Of a stretch of DNA of 64,000 bases, positions 25,589-34,585 are shown piece after piece (position 1 is the first letter of the stretch; every line of letters starts with the position of its first letter). Where the stretch lies: the NCBI RefSeq assembly GCF_027938815.1, contig NZ_CP115913.1:2142001-2206000 (forward strand), written 5' to 3'. A program made the translations under genes and the position numbers. The stretch is from Oceanirhabdus sp. W0125-5 (GTDB lineage Bacteria > Bacillota > Clostridia > Clostridiales > Clostridiaceae). Under the pieces are notes generated by a model. That model searched no databases, was not told the origin of the DNA, and was given only the letters and a program-made list of their open reading frames with translations.

Positions 25589-26482
25589 ATGAAAAGAAGG
25601 TATAAAGAAAGTCTGGGAAGTAAAATATTTGATGTATTTAATATAATTTTTATGATATTACTTGTGGTTATTATGCTCTATCCATTTTTAAATCAATTAG
25701 CAATCTCTTTAAATGATAGTACAGATGCTATTAGGGGAGGCATATATCTTTGGCCGAGAAAGTTTTCATTAAGATCATATGAGTATGTATTTATGAATAA
25801 AAAGCTGCTAAAATCTGCTTTGATTTCTATTTTAAGAGTAATAGTTGGAACATCTACTAGTGTTATTGCAACGGCACTATTAGCTTATATAATTACTATA
25901 CAAGGATTTTCAGGAAGAAAATTTATCAGAAGACTTTTTGTTATAACTATGTATTTTAGTGGAGGATTGATTCCATTCTATTTATTAATGATTAAATTAC
26001 ATTTGATAGATACATTCAGTATTTATTGGATACCAAGTTTATTCAGTGCATATTACATGTTATTGATTGCTGCATATATTCAGAAAATACCTACTTCTTT
26101 ATGTGAGTCTGCTAGGATGGATGGTGCTGGTGAGTTAAGAATATTCTTTAAGATAATATTACCTATATCTGTTCCTGTTATAGCTGCAATTTGCGTTTTT
26201 TCAGGAGTGGGACACTGGAATTCATGGTTTGATGTAATGATCTATAATCCATCAGGAAAATGGGATACAATGCAAGTAATTTTAAAAAGAATGTTATTAG
26301 AAGTTGAGGCACTTGAAAATATAACAGATCAGCAAATGGCTAGTACTAAATTTGCCAAACTGACAGCTAAAACAGTACGTGCGGCTACTACTATGATAGT
26401 AACTATTCCAATTGCGCTGATATATCCATTTTTACAGAAATACTTTATATCAGGAATAACAATTGGGGCAGTTAAAGAATAG
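25589..26482 (+). CDS. Sugar ABC transporter permease, LplC/YtcP type, 297 aa
   Basis: The second permease has about six membrane segments and its EAA loop (CESARMDGAGELRIFFKIILP). I chose the ATG at 25589, behind GGGGTGAGGGG; a TTG five codons upstream is possible. The C-terminus ends LQKYFISGITIGAVKE, the standard ending of this subfamily. The gene sits between the first permease and the glycosidase in one transcription unit. Confidence 0.93.
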   Translation: MKRRYKESLGSKIFDVFNIIFMILLVVIMLYPFLNQLAISLNDSTDAIRGGIYLWPRKFSLRSYEYVFMNKKLLKSALISILRVIVGTSTSVIATALLAYIITIQGFSGRKFIRRLFVITMYFSGGLIPFYLLMIKLHLIDTFSIYWIPSLFSAYYMLLIAAYIQKIPTSLCESARMDGAGELRIFFKIILPISVPVIAAICVFSGVGHWNSWFDVMIYNPSGKWDTMQVILKRMLLEVEALENITDQQMASTKFAKLTAKTVRAATTMIVTIPIALIYPFLQKYFISGITIGAVKE

Positions 26483-26510
26483 TCATGATTGTATAAAGGA
26501 GGGATTGATA

Positions 26511-27908
26511 ATGATCACCACTGGTATTTTAAGCAAGGTTGAAGTTAATTCATCAAATAAGGAAATTGTTCATGGATTTAAATGGGCAAAATTACAAGCT
26601 CTTGAGTATGTACGTTTTGGTGATCCCGTAGGAGCGTGGTATGAAGCTGCTCTACCTGAAAGGGATGCATTTTGTATGAGGGATACTGCCCATCAAAGTA
26701 CAGGAGCCCAAATATTGGGATTACAAGTACATACAAAGAATATGTTAAAAAAATTTGCTGCAAATATTAGTGAATCTAGAGATTGGTGCAGCTATTGGGA
26801 AATTAATAAAGATGATTTACCAGCCCCTGTAGATTATAAAAGTGATGAAATATTTTGGTACAACCTCCCTGCAAATTTTGATGTATTAGATTGCTGTTAT
26901 AGACAATACCTTTGGACTGGTGATGAAGATTATATTCAAGATTCTATATTTTTAAATTTTTATAAGCGAACAGTTGAAGAGTATGTTAAAAGCTGGGACA
27001 TAAATAATGATGGGATAATGGAACATAAAGGGGAATGTCCATATAGAGGGATACCATCATATTTAGAATTTCAGGTTGGGGAATATGGAATATTAGCTGC
27101 AAGTGATCAGATTGCTGCACAATATGCAGGTTATCATGCTTATTCTAAAATCCAAAGTTTAAGAAATAATTTTCTAGAAGCTAATGAATATGAAAAAAAA
27201 GCAAAAGTAATGAAGAGAATATATAACTCATTATGGTGGAGTAAGAGGGATAAAAACTTTTATACCTTCATATTAGAGAATGGGAATTTTTTCGGTACAT
27301 CCTTAAAAGATGCATGGAAAAATCCAAATGTTGTTACGCCAATGCCTTTATATTTTAATCTTCCTGAAAGGGGACTAAAGACTGAGTGCGCTATTAAAGT
27401 TCTTTTAGAATGTAGAAATATTAATGTTGAAACAAAATCACATTACCCTGAAGTATTATATAAGTATGGATATAAAGAGCAGGCATTTGAAGTTTTAAAG
27501 GAATTAATGAGTCCATTACTTAAAAGAAGAGAGTATCCAGAGGTTTCATTTAGTGTAGTTGGAAGTATTATTACTGGTATGATGGGTGTAAATCCCGATG
27601 CCACAAGAAAAGTGATTGAGACTACACCGAGACTTACAGATGAGGTGGATTGGATTACAATAGATAATATTCCAGTATTTGAAAATGAGATATCCCTTAG
27701 GTATAATAAAAATAAAGAAGCTGTTTTAAGGAATATTTCAGGTGATACTTTATATTGGAAAGCTGCTTTTGAAAATGATGTTCAAGAGTTAATAGTGGAT
27801 GATATTAAAGTAAAGACCAAAAAAGAAATTAAAATTGATGGTTTAAAATACTCATATGTTGAAATCCCGGTTGGAAGAGGGGAAGAGCATGTAATTAAAA
27901 CTATTTAA
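26511..27908 (+). CDS. Six-hairpin (alpha/alpha)6 glycosidase-like protein, 465 aa
   Basis: The fold looks like an (alpha/alpha)6 barrel of the kind seen in trehalase, amylo-glucosidase and rhamnosidase families. Signs are LPERDAFCMRDTAHQSTGAQ near the N-terminus, WDINNDGIMEHK mid-protein and a late beta-rich tail. Candidate acids are E/D in ERDAFCMRD and the Glu of LEFQVGEYG. There is no signal peptide, so it acts on imported oligosaccharide. I cannot assign a GH family. The start ATG follows AAAGGAGGG. It is cotranscribed with the permeases. Confidence 0.72.
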   Translation: MITTGILSKVEVNSSNKEIVHGFKWAKLQALEYVRFGDPVGAWYEAALPERDAFCMRDTAHQSTGAQILGLQVHTKNMLKKFAANISESRDWCSYWEINKDDLPAPVDYKSDEIFWYNLPANFDVLDCCYRQYLWTGDEDYIQDSIFLNFYKRTVEEYVKSWDINNDGIMEHKGECPYRGIPSYLEFQVGEYGILAASDQIAAQYAGYHAYSKIQSLRNNFLEANEYEKKAKVMKRIYNSLWWSKRDKNFYTFILENGNFFGTSLKDAWKNPNVVTPMPLYFNLPERGLKTECAIKVLLECRNINVETKSHYPEVLYKYGYKEQAFEVLKELMSPLLKRREYPEVSFSVVGSIITGMMGVNPDATRKVIETTPRLTDEVDWITIDNIPVFENEISLRYNKNKEAVLRNISGDTLYWKAAFENDVQELIVDDIKVKTKKEIKIDGLKYSYVEIPVGRGEEHVIKTI

Positions 27909-27951
27909 TTAACGTGTCTCTTGGAAATTTAATGTATTATAGGGGGATAAA

Positions 27952-28626
27952 ATGGATAGTGAAAAAAGTTTTAGTAAATTACCAATATTTACGATGATAA
28001 ATTATTTCTACTGGTTTTTTATAGGGAATATGTATTTTGCCTTGGTTAATATCCCGCTGTTATTTCTTTTGTTTTTTTCAAGCGCACCTCGTTCTATACA
28101 ACCAAGTTTAGTAGAAATATATTTATTTTGTTTACCTGTAGGACCTGCATTTACTGCTTTGCTGGGTGTAATGGGAAAATTTATTCGAGAAAAAGATTTA
28201 AGTATAACAAAAGATTTTTTTAGAATGTATAAAAGGAATTTCAAGCAATCATTACTTATATGGTCCATTGATTTAGCAGCACTAATAATTCTTTATGTAG
28301 ATATTAAATTTATTAATAACGTATTTGGGATATTATTTATTATTTTATTTATGATAGCATTTTTAATAGGAGTATATATATTCCCTTTGATATCACGATT
28401 TCATTTGAAGACTAAGGATGCAGTTGTTTTATCTTTCATATGCATATTTAAACATTTTAAAGTAACCTTACTCTTAATAATATCACTAATAGCAAGCGGG
28501 CTAGCATTTTATTCTATTCCTGGAGTAAGTATATTATTTATTGGAAGTATAGTATGTTACAGTATAATGTATTTTCAGAAAGATATCTTAAAGGATTTTG
28601 AAGAGAAGGCAAAAGCAAATACCTAA
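27952..28626 (+). CDS. DUF624 / YesL-family membrane protein, 224 aa
   Basis: The protein has about five hydrophobic segments, and the N-terminal half shows the YesL pattern (FYWFFIGNMYFALVNIPLLFL, then LPVGPAFTALLGVMGK). YesL-like proteins are repeatedly found beside LplB/LplC-type sugar permeases; their role is unknown. The gene closes the sugar operon, 43 bases after the glycosidase, and starts after GGGGG. Confidence 0.83.
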   Translation: MDSEKSFSKLPIFTMINYFYWFFIGNMYFALVNIPLLFLLFFSSAPRSIQPSLVEIYLFCLPVGPAFTALLGVMGKFIREKDLSITKDFFRMYKRNFKQSLLIWSIDLAALIILYVDIKFINNVFGILFIILFMIAFLIGVYIFPLISRFHLKTKDAVVLSFICIFKHFKVTLLLIISLIASGLAFYSIPGVSILFIGSIVCYSIMYFQKDILKDFEEKAKANT

Positions 28627-28649
28627 GGAAATTTAATTTAATAAGAAAT

Positions 28650-28682
28650 AAAAAAGGGCTTTCTTTGAAAAGTCCTTTTTAT
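28650..28682. terminator. Bidirectional terminator between yesL-like gene and AraC gene
   Basis: AAAAAGGGCTTT pairs with AAAGTCCTTTTT (one G-U pair). It serves both convergent genes. Confidence 0.8.
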
Positions 28683-29530
28683 TTGTCTAATTCAATTCTG
28701 TAATCACTGGGTGAACAACCTTTTATAGATTTAAACGTCTTAGAAAATACTAATGGATCAGAATAACCTATAGAACGAGCTATATCTCCTATGTTTAAAT
28801 TTTTATGGTGTTTCATAAGTTCACAGCCCTTACTAATTCGATAATGTATTAAAAACTTTTGTGGTGAAACATTTAGTGTCTTTTTAAATAAACTACTAAA
28901 ATAACTTCTGTTTAACCCGAGGTGGTCAGCCATATTTTTAATGGTTATATTTCTAGAATAATTCATTTCAATATATTCGACAGCTTTGAGAATATATTCA
29001 TCTTTATAATGCAAGTTGTCTTTAAGGTTGGATTCTTCAATTAACTTAGATAAGAATAAATATAGATATCCTAACATTCTCACTTCTCTACCACGTGAGA
29101 GTTTTGAACTTTCAGTGAGTTTTTTTAAACAGTCGATAATAAATTCGCTATCCTTAGGTTTTATTATAGGGTTATCTGAATCGAGACCAATTTGTTTGAT
29201 ATATTGAGGTGCCTTGATTCCATTAAATCCCACCCATAGATAATTCCAAGGGTTTTCCTCATCTGCTTCATAATAGGTTATATCATCAGGACAAATTAAA
29301 AAACCTTCATTTTTTTTAATTTCGTATACTTTATCTTTAAGGTAGAACTTACCTTGTCCATCTATTACGAAATGAATTAAAAAGTGATCTCTAACTGTAG
29401 GGCCATATGAATGTTTTGGCTTACATTTTTCCCACCCGCAGTGATAAACATATATATTTGAATCATATTTAGTGTTTATTTCTAGAATTAATTCTTCCAT
29501 AAATTGTTCTTGGGTAAATTTTGCAGACAT
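28679..29530 (-). CDS. AraC-family regulator with cupin sensor, 283 aa
   Basis: The N-terminal half is an AraC-type sugar-binding cupin (HFVIDGQGKFYLKDKVYEIKKNEGFLICPDD). The C-terminal half has two helix-turn-helix motifs (ITIKNMADHLGLNRSYFSSLFKK and IGDIARSIGYSDPLVFSKTFK). The ATG at 29530 follows TTGGAGG; the upstream in-frame TTG is part of that site. Lying between the transport operon and the divergent GH4 gene, it most likely activates both in response to the imported sugar. Confidence 0.92.
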   Translation of the reverse strand: MSAKFTQEQFMEELILEINTKYDSNIYVYHCGWEKCKPKHSYGPTVRDHFLIHFVIDGQGKFYLKDKVYEIKKNEGFLICPDDITYYEADEENPWNYLWVGFNGIKAPQYIKQIGLDSDNPIIKPKDSEFIIDCLKKLTESSKLSRGREVRMLGYLYLFLSKLIEESNLKDNLHYKDEYILKAVEYIEMNYSRNITIKNMADHLGLNRSYFSSLFKKTLNVSPQKFLIHYRISKGCELMKHHKNLNIGDIARSIGYSDPLVFSKTFKSIKGCSPSDYRIELDK

Positions 29531-29768
29531 AGTAACCTCCAAGTTAATTAATAGATAAATAAAACTTATTTAACTTATAATATATGCAATATTCTAAATA
29601 ATTTAAATTTTATTATATTTTACATCAAAATCAAAATAATGACAAATTGGAAATAATAACATTAAACCATATTCTAATGACATAACTCTATATATCTTTC
29701 CCTTTATTCATTTTAAAATAATGGTAGAAATAATTTTAATATAGTTAAAAGAAAAAAGGGGGATTAAC

Positions 29769-31067
29769 ATGCCAAAAATTACTTTTATGGGAGCAGGGAG
29801 TACAATTTTTGCTAAAAATGTTTTAGGGGATGTAATGCTTACTCCAGCATTAAGAGACTCTCATATTGCACTATATGATATTGATCACAAGAGATTAAAA
29901 GAATCAGAAATTATGTTGAATAATATAAACAGAAATTCTAACGAGAATCGTGCTGAAATTGTTGCATACACAGATAGAAAGGAAGCATTAAGAGGGGCAG
30001 ATTATGTAGTTAATGCAATTCAAGTAGGTGGGTATGAGCCTTGCACAGTTACGGACTTTGAAATTCCTAAGAAATATGGTCTTCGTCAAACCATAGCAGA
30101 TACTATTGGTATTGGGGGAATATTTAGATCCTTAAGAACAATTCCTGTTTTATTCGATTTTGCAAAAGATATGGAAGAAGTATGTCCAGATGCATGGTTT
30201 TTAAATTACACAAATCCAATGGCTACATTAACAGGTGCAATGCTGAGAGGTACAAACATTAAAACAGTTGGATTATGTCACAGTGTACAAGTTTGTGCAA
30301 AATATTTATTGAAAGGTTTAGATATTCCTGAAGAGGATGTGCAGTGGAAGATAGCGGGGATAAATCATATGGCATGGCTTTTAGAGATTTCTAGAAATGG
30401 TCAAGATTTATATCCTGAAATAAAGAGAAGAGCATTAGAAAGAGAAACACCGCATTATGATATGGTACGTTATGAAATAATGAAGCAATTCGGATATTAT
30501 GTTACAGAATCAAGTGAACATAATGCAGAGTACATGCCATATTTTATTAAAAGTAAGTACCCTGAATTAATAGAAAAATTCAATATACCTTTAGATGAAT
30601 ATCCAAGAAGATGCATTGAGCAAATAAAGGGTTGGAAAGAGATGGGAGAAGAACTTGTTAACAACAAGAACTTAGAACATAAAAGAACAACTGAGTATGC
30701 ATCGTATATTATGGAGGCTATGGAAACTGATATCCCATACAAGATTGGAGGAAATGTATTAAACACAGGGTTAATAACTAACCTACCTAAAGATGCAGTT
30801 GTAGAGGTTCCTTGTATGGTAGATAGAAGTGGAGTTACTCCTTGCTATGTAGGTGATTTACCACAACAGTTGGCAGCCTTAAATAGGACAAATATTAATA
30901 CTCAATTATTAACAATTGAAGCTGCATTAACAGGAAAAAAAGAGTATATTTATCAAGCTGCAATGTTAGATCCACATACATCAGCTGAGTTATCAATTGA
31001 TGATATACGTTCACTTTGTGATGATTTAATTGAAGCACACGGTGATTGGCTTCCAAAGTTTGAATAA
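29769..31067 (+). CDS. GH4 family NAD-dependent alpha-glycosidase (alpha-galactosidase/glucosidase), 432 aa
   Basis: GH4 enzymes use NAD+ and a divalent metal to cleave glycosides by transient oxidation. The Rossmann motif is MGAGSTIF (7-14). Family residues follow: NYTNPMATLT, the metal-binding GLCHSVQ, and GINHMAWLLE. CHSV is the form seen in alpha-specific members, so alpha-galactosides or alpha-glucosides are the likely substrate. It is cytoplasmic. The gene diverges from the AraC regulator and starts after AAAGGGGG. Confidence 0.92.
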   Translation: MPKITFMGAGSTIFAKNVLGDVMLTPALRDSHIALYDIDHKRLKESEIMLNNINRNSNENRAEIVAYTDRKEALRGADYVVNAIQVGGYEPCTVTDFEIPKKYGLRQTIADTIGIGGIFRSLRTIPVLFDFAKDMEEVCPDAWFLNYTNPMATLTGAMLRGTNIKTVGLCHSVQVCAKYLLKGLDIPEEDVQWKIAGINHMAWLLEISRNGQDLYPEIKRRALERETPHYDMVRYEIMKQFGYYVTESSEHNAEYMPYFIKSKYPELIEKFNIPLDEYPRRCIEQIKGWKEMGEELVNNKNLEHKRTTEYASYIMEAMETDIPYKIGGNVLNTGLITNLPKDAVVEVPCMVDRSGVTPCYVGDLPQQLAALNRTNINTQLLTIEAALTGKKEYIYQAAMLDPHTSAELSIDDIRSLCDDLIEAHGDWLPKFE

Positions 31068-31072
31068 AAAGA

Positions 31073-31119
31073 TTAGCAACGTAAATGAGTTATCAAGTAC
31101 GTTGCTAATTATTTTTTTG
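31073..31119 (+). terminator. Terminator after the GH4 gene
   Basis: TTAGCAACGTA pairs with TACGTTGCTAA and is followed by TTATTTTTTT. Confidence 0.88.
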
Positions 31120-31247
31120 AAAAAGGTATATATAGTTAGAATGCATCTATACATTTTATTATGGTTAGTACTATAATTGATATATAAGTCTTATAATTTA
31201 TTACATATAAGTTACTTCACATAATAACTAAAGATGGAGGATTCCAC

Positions 31248-32177
31248 ATGCTTAATAGCTTTAATAGTGTTTTAACAATTTTTATTATGATAGGGACAGG
31301 CTTTATTTTAACTAAGAAAGGTCTTTTCACTAAAGAAACTAGTAAACTATTTTCTAAGATAGTTATAAATGTTTCACTTCCATTAATGATGATTGTAAAT
31401 ATCCCCATGAGATTTAGTAAAGAAAAACTATCTAATTCTGTAAATGGAATAACAGTAGCTTTTTTTAGTATTATAATCACATATATAATTGCTGTGTGGT
31501 TGTGTAAAATTCTAAAAATTGATAAAAGTAAAAAAGGGATAGTTTGTACAATGATTGCATTTTCAAATTCTATATTTATAGGATTACCTGTAAATATTGC
31601 ATTACATGGTGAAGAAAGTGCAACATATGTATTTCTTTTTTACATAGCAAACACATGTCTCTTTTGGACTATGGGAGTAACTAGCATAAGAAGTTGTAAC
31701 CCAAATAAGAGTAATATGTTTACTGGTATTAAATCTGTTAGAAAGATTTTTTCTCCTCCATTAATTGGATTTATAATAGGTATTACTTTGGTACTAGTGG
31801 AGATTAATTTGCCTGTTTTTATTGTGAATTCATTTAGATATATTGGAAATTTAACTACTCCTCTATCAATGTTTTTTATTGGTACAATAATATATTCAAT
31901 TAATTTTAAGAACATAAAATTAGATGCATGTAGCTATATGGTGTTTATTGGAAGGTTTTTAATTGCGCCTCTGATAATGTTTGTAAGTTTAAAAGTATTT
32001 CAATTACCTGTCTTATTAAATAAAGTTTTTATAATAGAATCGGCAATGCCAATTATTACTCAAGCTGCATTAGTTTCTGACTTCTACGATACAAACTCAG
32101 ATTATGCTGCTCTATTGGTAGGTTTATCGACTGTTTTAAGTATGTTAATTATACCTATTTATTCATTGATATTTTAA
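31248..32177 (+). CDS. AEC (auxin efflux carrier) family transporter, 309 aa
   Basis: The protein has about ten hydrophobic segments. Family features include FIMIGTGFILTKKGLFTKETSKLFSKIVINVSLPLMMI at the N-terminus, SNSIFIGLPVNIALHGEE mid-protein and ESAMPIITQAALVSDFY near the end. Bacterial AEC proteins transport organic acids such as malate or lactate; the substrate is not known here. It stands alone between two terminators and starts after TGGAGG. Confidence 0.92.
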   Translation: MLNSFNSVLTIFIMIGTGFILTKKGLFTKETSKLFSKIVINVSLPLMMIVNIPMRFSKEKLSNSVNGITVAFFSIIITYIIAVWLCKILKIDKSKKGIVCTMIAFSNSIFIGLPVNIALHGEESATYVFLFYIANTCLFWTMGVTSIRSCNPNKSNMFTGIKSVRKIFSPPLIGFIIGITLVLVEINLPVFIVNSFRYIGNLTTPLSMFFIGTIIYSINFKNIKLDACSYMVFIGRFLIAPLIMFVSLKVFQLPVLLNKVFIIESAMPIITQAALVSDFYDTNSDYAALLVGLSTVLSMLIIPIYSLIF

Positions 32178-32228
32178 TTAGAAAAAACAGACATGAGAAT
32201 ATAAGAATATTATATGTAAGCAAAATAA

Positions 32229-32258
32229 AACCTCTTTAATGAAAGTTAAAGAGGTTAA
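32229..32258. terminator. Terminator between AEC gene and the glutaredoxin gene
   Basis: AACCTCTTTAA and TTAAAGAGGTT pair around TGAAAG; it can serve both convergent genes. Confidence 0.72.
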
Positions 32259-32309
32259 TTAATATTATATATATTATAATTAATTTTTAATTATTAAGTT
32301 AAAATTGAA

Positions 32310-32579
32310 CTATTTTTTTATCAAAGCCTCAATTTCATTTTGTTCAAAAAGAAACTCTTCCCCCTTGTTAATCATTACACAAGGAAGTCCTACTCTGCCT
32401 GCTTTTCTAATTTCTTCAAATTCAGCTCTGGTATCTCTATGCTTCAAAAATTTCTTTAAGTTTAACATGCTGTCAGTAATATCAAGATATACAAATTCAA
32501 CATCATTTTGTGAAAGAAACTCTTTCACTGGTTGACACCCAGGTCAGTGCTTACTGCCAAAAACTGTGATTTTTTTCAT
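32310..32579 (-). CDS. Glutaredoxin-like selenoprotein, 89 aa, Sec at codon 12 (in-frame TGA)
   Basis: Translation from the ATG at 32579, 6 bases after AGGAGG, gives MKKITVFGSKH, then TGA (32544-32546), then PGCQPVKEF and a full glutaredoxin fold: FVYLDIT, EEIRKAGRVGLPCVMINKGEE and NEIEALIKK. The TGA falls exactly on the first residue of the redox motif, making U12-P-G-C15 in place of CPxC. A hairpin with 8-bp stems lies 3' of it. Glutaredoxins with UxxC are known in clostridia. A mutated, dead copy is the alternative, but the rest of the gene is intact. It acts in thiol-disulfide exchange. Confidence 0.85.
32510..32528 (-). promoter_or_regulatory. Candidate bacterial SECIS hairpin
   Basis: On the minus strand GTGAAAGA and TCTTTCAC form a perfect 8-bp stem around the loop GTT. 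The loop begins 23 bases after the TGA and its first base is G. This fits the bacterial SECIS rule as I recall it: a short loop with a G at its start, 16-37 bases after UGA. It lies inside the coding region, as bacterial SECIS elements do. Confidence 0.7.
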
Positions 32580-32745
32580 TTTAATCCTCCTAACGAAAAA
32601 TAATATTAATTTCATTATTTCCTTTATAAATATTTTAACTCAATTACTATTAATTTAAAAGGAATAATTAAGGTATTCTAAATGTTAGACAATCGAAATA
32701 TAATGTAGTATTATAGATGATATACTATGTTTAGGAAGTGATCTT

Positions 32746-33951
32746 ATCAAATATTTAAAGCTTGGGAGGAATGTATCCCTATTTATAATTGTTGTTTTTT
32801 TATTTGGGCTAACATCATCAGCCTTTAATGGATTTTTAGGTATTTACATTAAGGAAATAGGCTATAGCGAAACAATTGTAGGAGGTTTGTTATCTCTAAG
32901 AAGGATATCAGTAGCCTTTTCAGCAATTATAATGGCAATGTTAGCTGGTAGATTTGGAAGAAGGAATGCTTTGGTATTTGGACTAATATTGATGGGGATT
33001 GGTGCCATTGGAATTATTAGTTTTAAAAGCCTTGAAATAATGAAATGTATGTCTATTATTTTTGGTATTGGACAATCAACATTAATGACATTTGAAGCTC
33101 CATTTTTATACTCAAAAAGCACTGAGGAAACAAGAGTTCATGCGTTTAGTGCAAGTTTCTCAGCTAGAAATGCTGCATTTATGATTGGAGCATTTGGAAC
33201 TGGACTATTAGCAGATTTCTTAACAACATATGTAAAAATAGATTGTTTAGGAATAAGATATGCCTTATACATTGTCAGCGCGATGACATTTGTAGCTTTG
33301 ATTCCTTTAATGATGATAGAACAAGAAGGTCATGGAGATAGGTTAGTAATTAATCTTGAAGATATCCCAAAGGTATTAAATAAGAAGTTAATTACCTTTT
33401 TAATATATACAGGATTTATTGGTTTTGGCGCAGGAATGGTTGTTCCATTCTTTGGAGTATATTTAAGATATTCATTATCTATAGCAGACAGCACAGTAGG
33501 ACTAATTCTAGCAATAGCTCAGATGGGAACAGTAGTAGGCGGATTAACAGTACCTCTATTAGCTAAAAGATTTGGTAAAGTAGATACTATCACACTTGTT
33601 CAGATGGGATCTATTCCATTCTTAATTTTAATTGGAGTGCCAATGAATATTGTCCTAGTGACTATAGCTTTTTTCTTTAGATCTTCTTTGATGAATATGG
33701 CTCAGCCATTAATTCAAAATGTATATATGGAAATTGTTGATGAACAGCAAAGACCTCTTGTTAGTTCTCTTAGGTCAACTGTAAGCAACCTTGCAAGAGC
33801 AGGAGGGATTATGCTTGGCGGGTATATGATGGCGAATGTCTCATATGGTTCTCCATATGTAGTTACGATTTTGTGCTATATCATAGGAACTATTGTATTT
33901 AGACGTTTCTTTAGCCATAGAGATAAGAGAGAGACATCATGTAATGTGTAG
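32746..33951 (+). CDS. MFS transporter lacking a canonical start codon, about 401 aa
   Basis: The frame is open from 32704 to 33951 and encodes about 12 membrane segments. The first helix, VSLFIIVVFLFGLTSSAFNGFLGIYIKEIGYSE, is encoded at about 32770-32870 and is standard for MFS carriers. The MFS loop GRFGRRNALVFGL follows. No ATG, GTG or TTG lies in frame before that helix; the first is the TTG at 32887, which would remove helix 1. An AGGA site at 32733 points to ATC at 32746 as a rare start, or the start codon has been mutated. The substrate is unknown. Confidence 0.75.
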   Translation: MKYLKLGRNVSLFIIVVFLFGLTSSAFNGFLGIYIKEIGYSETIVGGLLSLRRISVAFSAIIMAMLAGRFGRRNALVFGLILMGIGAIGIISFKSLEIMKCMSIIFGIGQSTLMTFEAPFLYSKSTEETRVHAFSASFSARNAAFMIGAFGTGLLADFLTTYVKIDCLGIRYALYIVSAMTFVALIPLMMIEQEGHGDRLVINLEDIPKVLNKKLITFLIYTGFIGFGAGMVVPFFGVYLRYSLSIADSTVGLILAIAQMGTVVGGLTVPLLAKRFGKVDTITLVQMGSIPFLILIGVPMNIVLVTIAFFFRSSLMNMAQPLIQNVYMEIVDEQQRPLVSSLRSTVSNLARAGGIMLGGYMMANVSYGSPYVVTILCYIIGTIVFRRFFSHRDKRETSCNV

Positions 33952-34043
33952 ATATGTGTTGCAATTATCACATCTTTTAATTTGAAACAATGATATAATC
34001 AATCATGAAAATTCACTTTAAGTTTAAAATCGTGGAGGAACAA

Positions 34044-34418
34044 ATGATGAAAAAAGTTGCTATATATGTTTGTGGAGAGGTTTCAAAAAAGTGTACAGCT
34101 AATGGCTGTTTAAGAACATTTAATGAAAAGGAAGATTCTTTTAATATATATAAGGAATCCGGTTGTCAGTTAGTTGCATTTAATAATTGTAATGGATGTG
34201 ACGAAGAGCCTGTGGCAAGTCTTAAAGAGAAAATTAAAAAACTTAAAAAAGCTGGGGTGGAGGTAGTTCATTTATCTACATGTATAAGAGGTAGATGTGA
34301 GTATTATGAAGAGTTTGCTAAAGTATTTAGTAGACACTTTGATGTTATAGGATATACTCATGGTTCTAAAGAAGGAAAAAAGAATAATAATATAAATTTA
34401 GATAAAGTATTATCGTGA
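34044..34418 (+). CDS. CGGC-domain metal-binding protein, 124 aa
   Basis: The protein has cysteine motifs spaced as in the CGGC family: YVCGEVSKKCTANGCLRTF, NNCNGCDEEP and STCIRGRCEYY. The fold is a small alpha/beta domain, probably binding a metal or iron-sulfur centre. It starts at the ATG after GTGGAGGAA; the upstream ATG at 34005 has no good site. Function is unknown. A probable terminator follows (34402-34440, AAGTATTATC with GATGGTACTT). Confidence 0.85.
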   Translation: MMKKVAIYVCGEVSKKCTANGCLRTFNEKEDSFNIYKESGCQLVAFNNCNGCDEEPVASLKEKIKKLKKAGVEVVHLSTCIRGRCEYYEEFAKVFSRHFDVIGYTHGSKEGKKNNNINLDKVLS

Positions 34419-34520
34419 GAAATCATGATGGTACTTTATTATTTTTATGACTTATTAAAGGTGATTTTTATGTTTTATTTTTGAAATATAATATGTGATG
34501 TGATATAATAACCACAGAAT

Positions 34521-34561
34521 AACTTTCATATATGATTCGTTAACTGCCGTATATGAAAGTT
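34521..34561. promoter_or_regulatory. 12-bp inverted repeat upstream of the IclR gene, probable operator
   Basis: AACTTTCATATA (34521-34532) and TATATGAAAGTT (34550-34561) are perfect arms around 17 bases. The repeat ends 24 bases before the IclR start, with no T-run. An autoregulatory operator or a leader hairpin is likely. Confidence 0.5.
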
Positions 34562-34585
34562 TTATACAAAAAGGAGGATGAAACT

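Noticed and set aside
32310..32528. Stand-alone 72-residue protein starting after the TGA
   Set aside because: It lacks the first strand and the redox Cys/Sec of a glutaredoxin; the AGGAGG-led ATG at 32579 and in-frame TGA explain the gene better.
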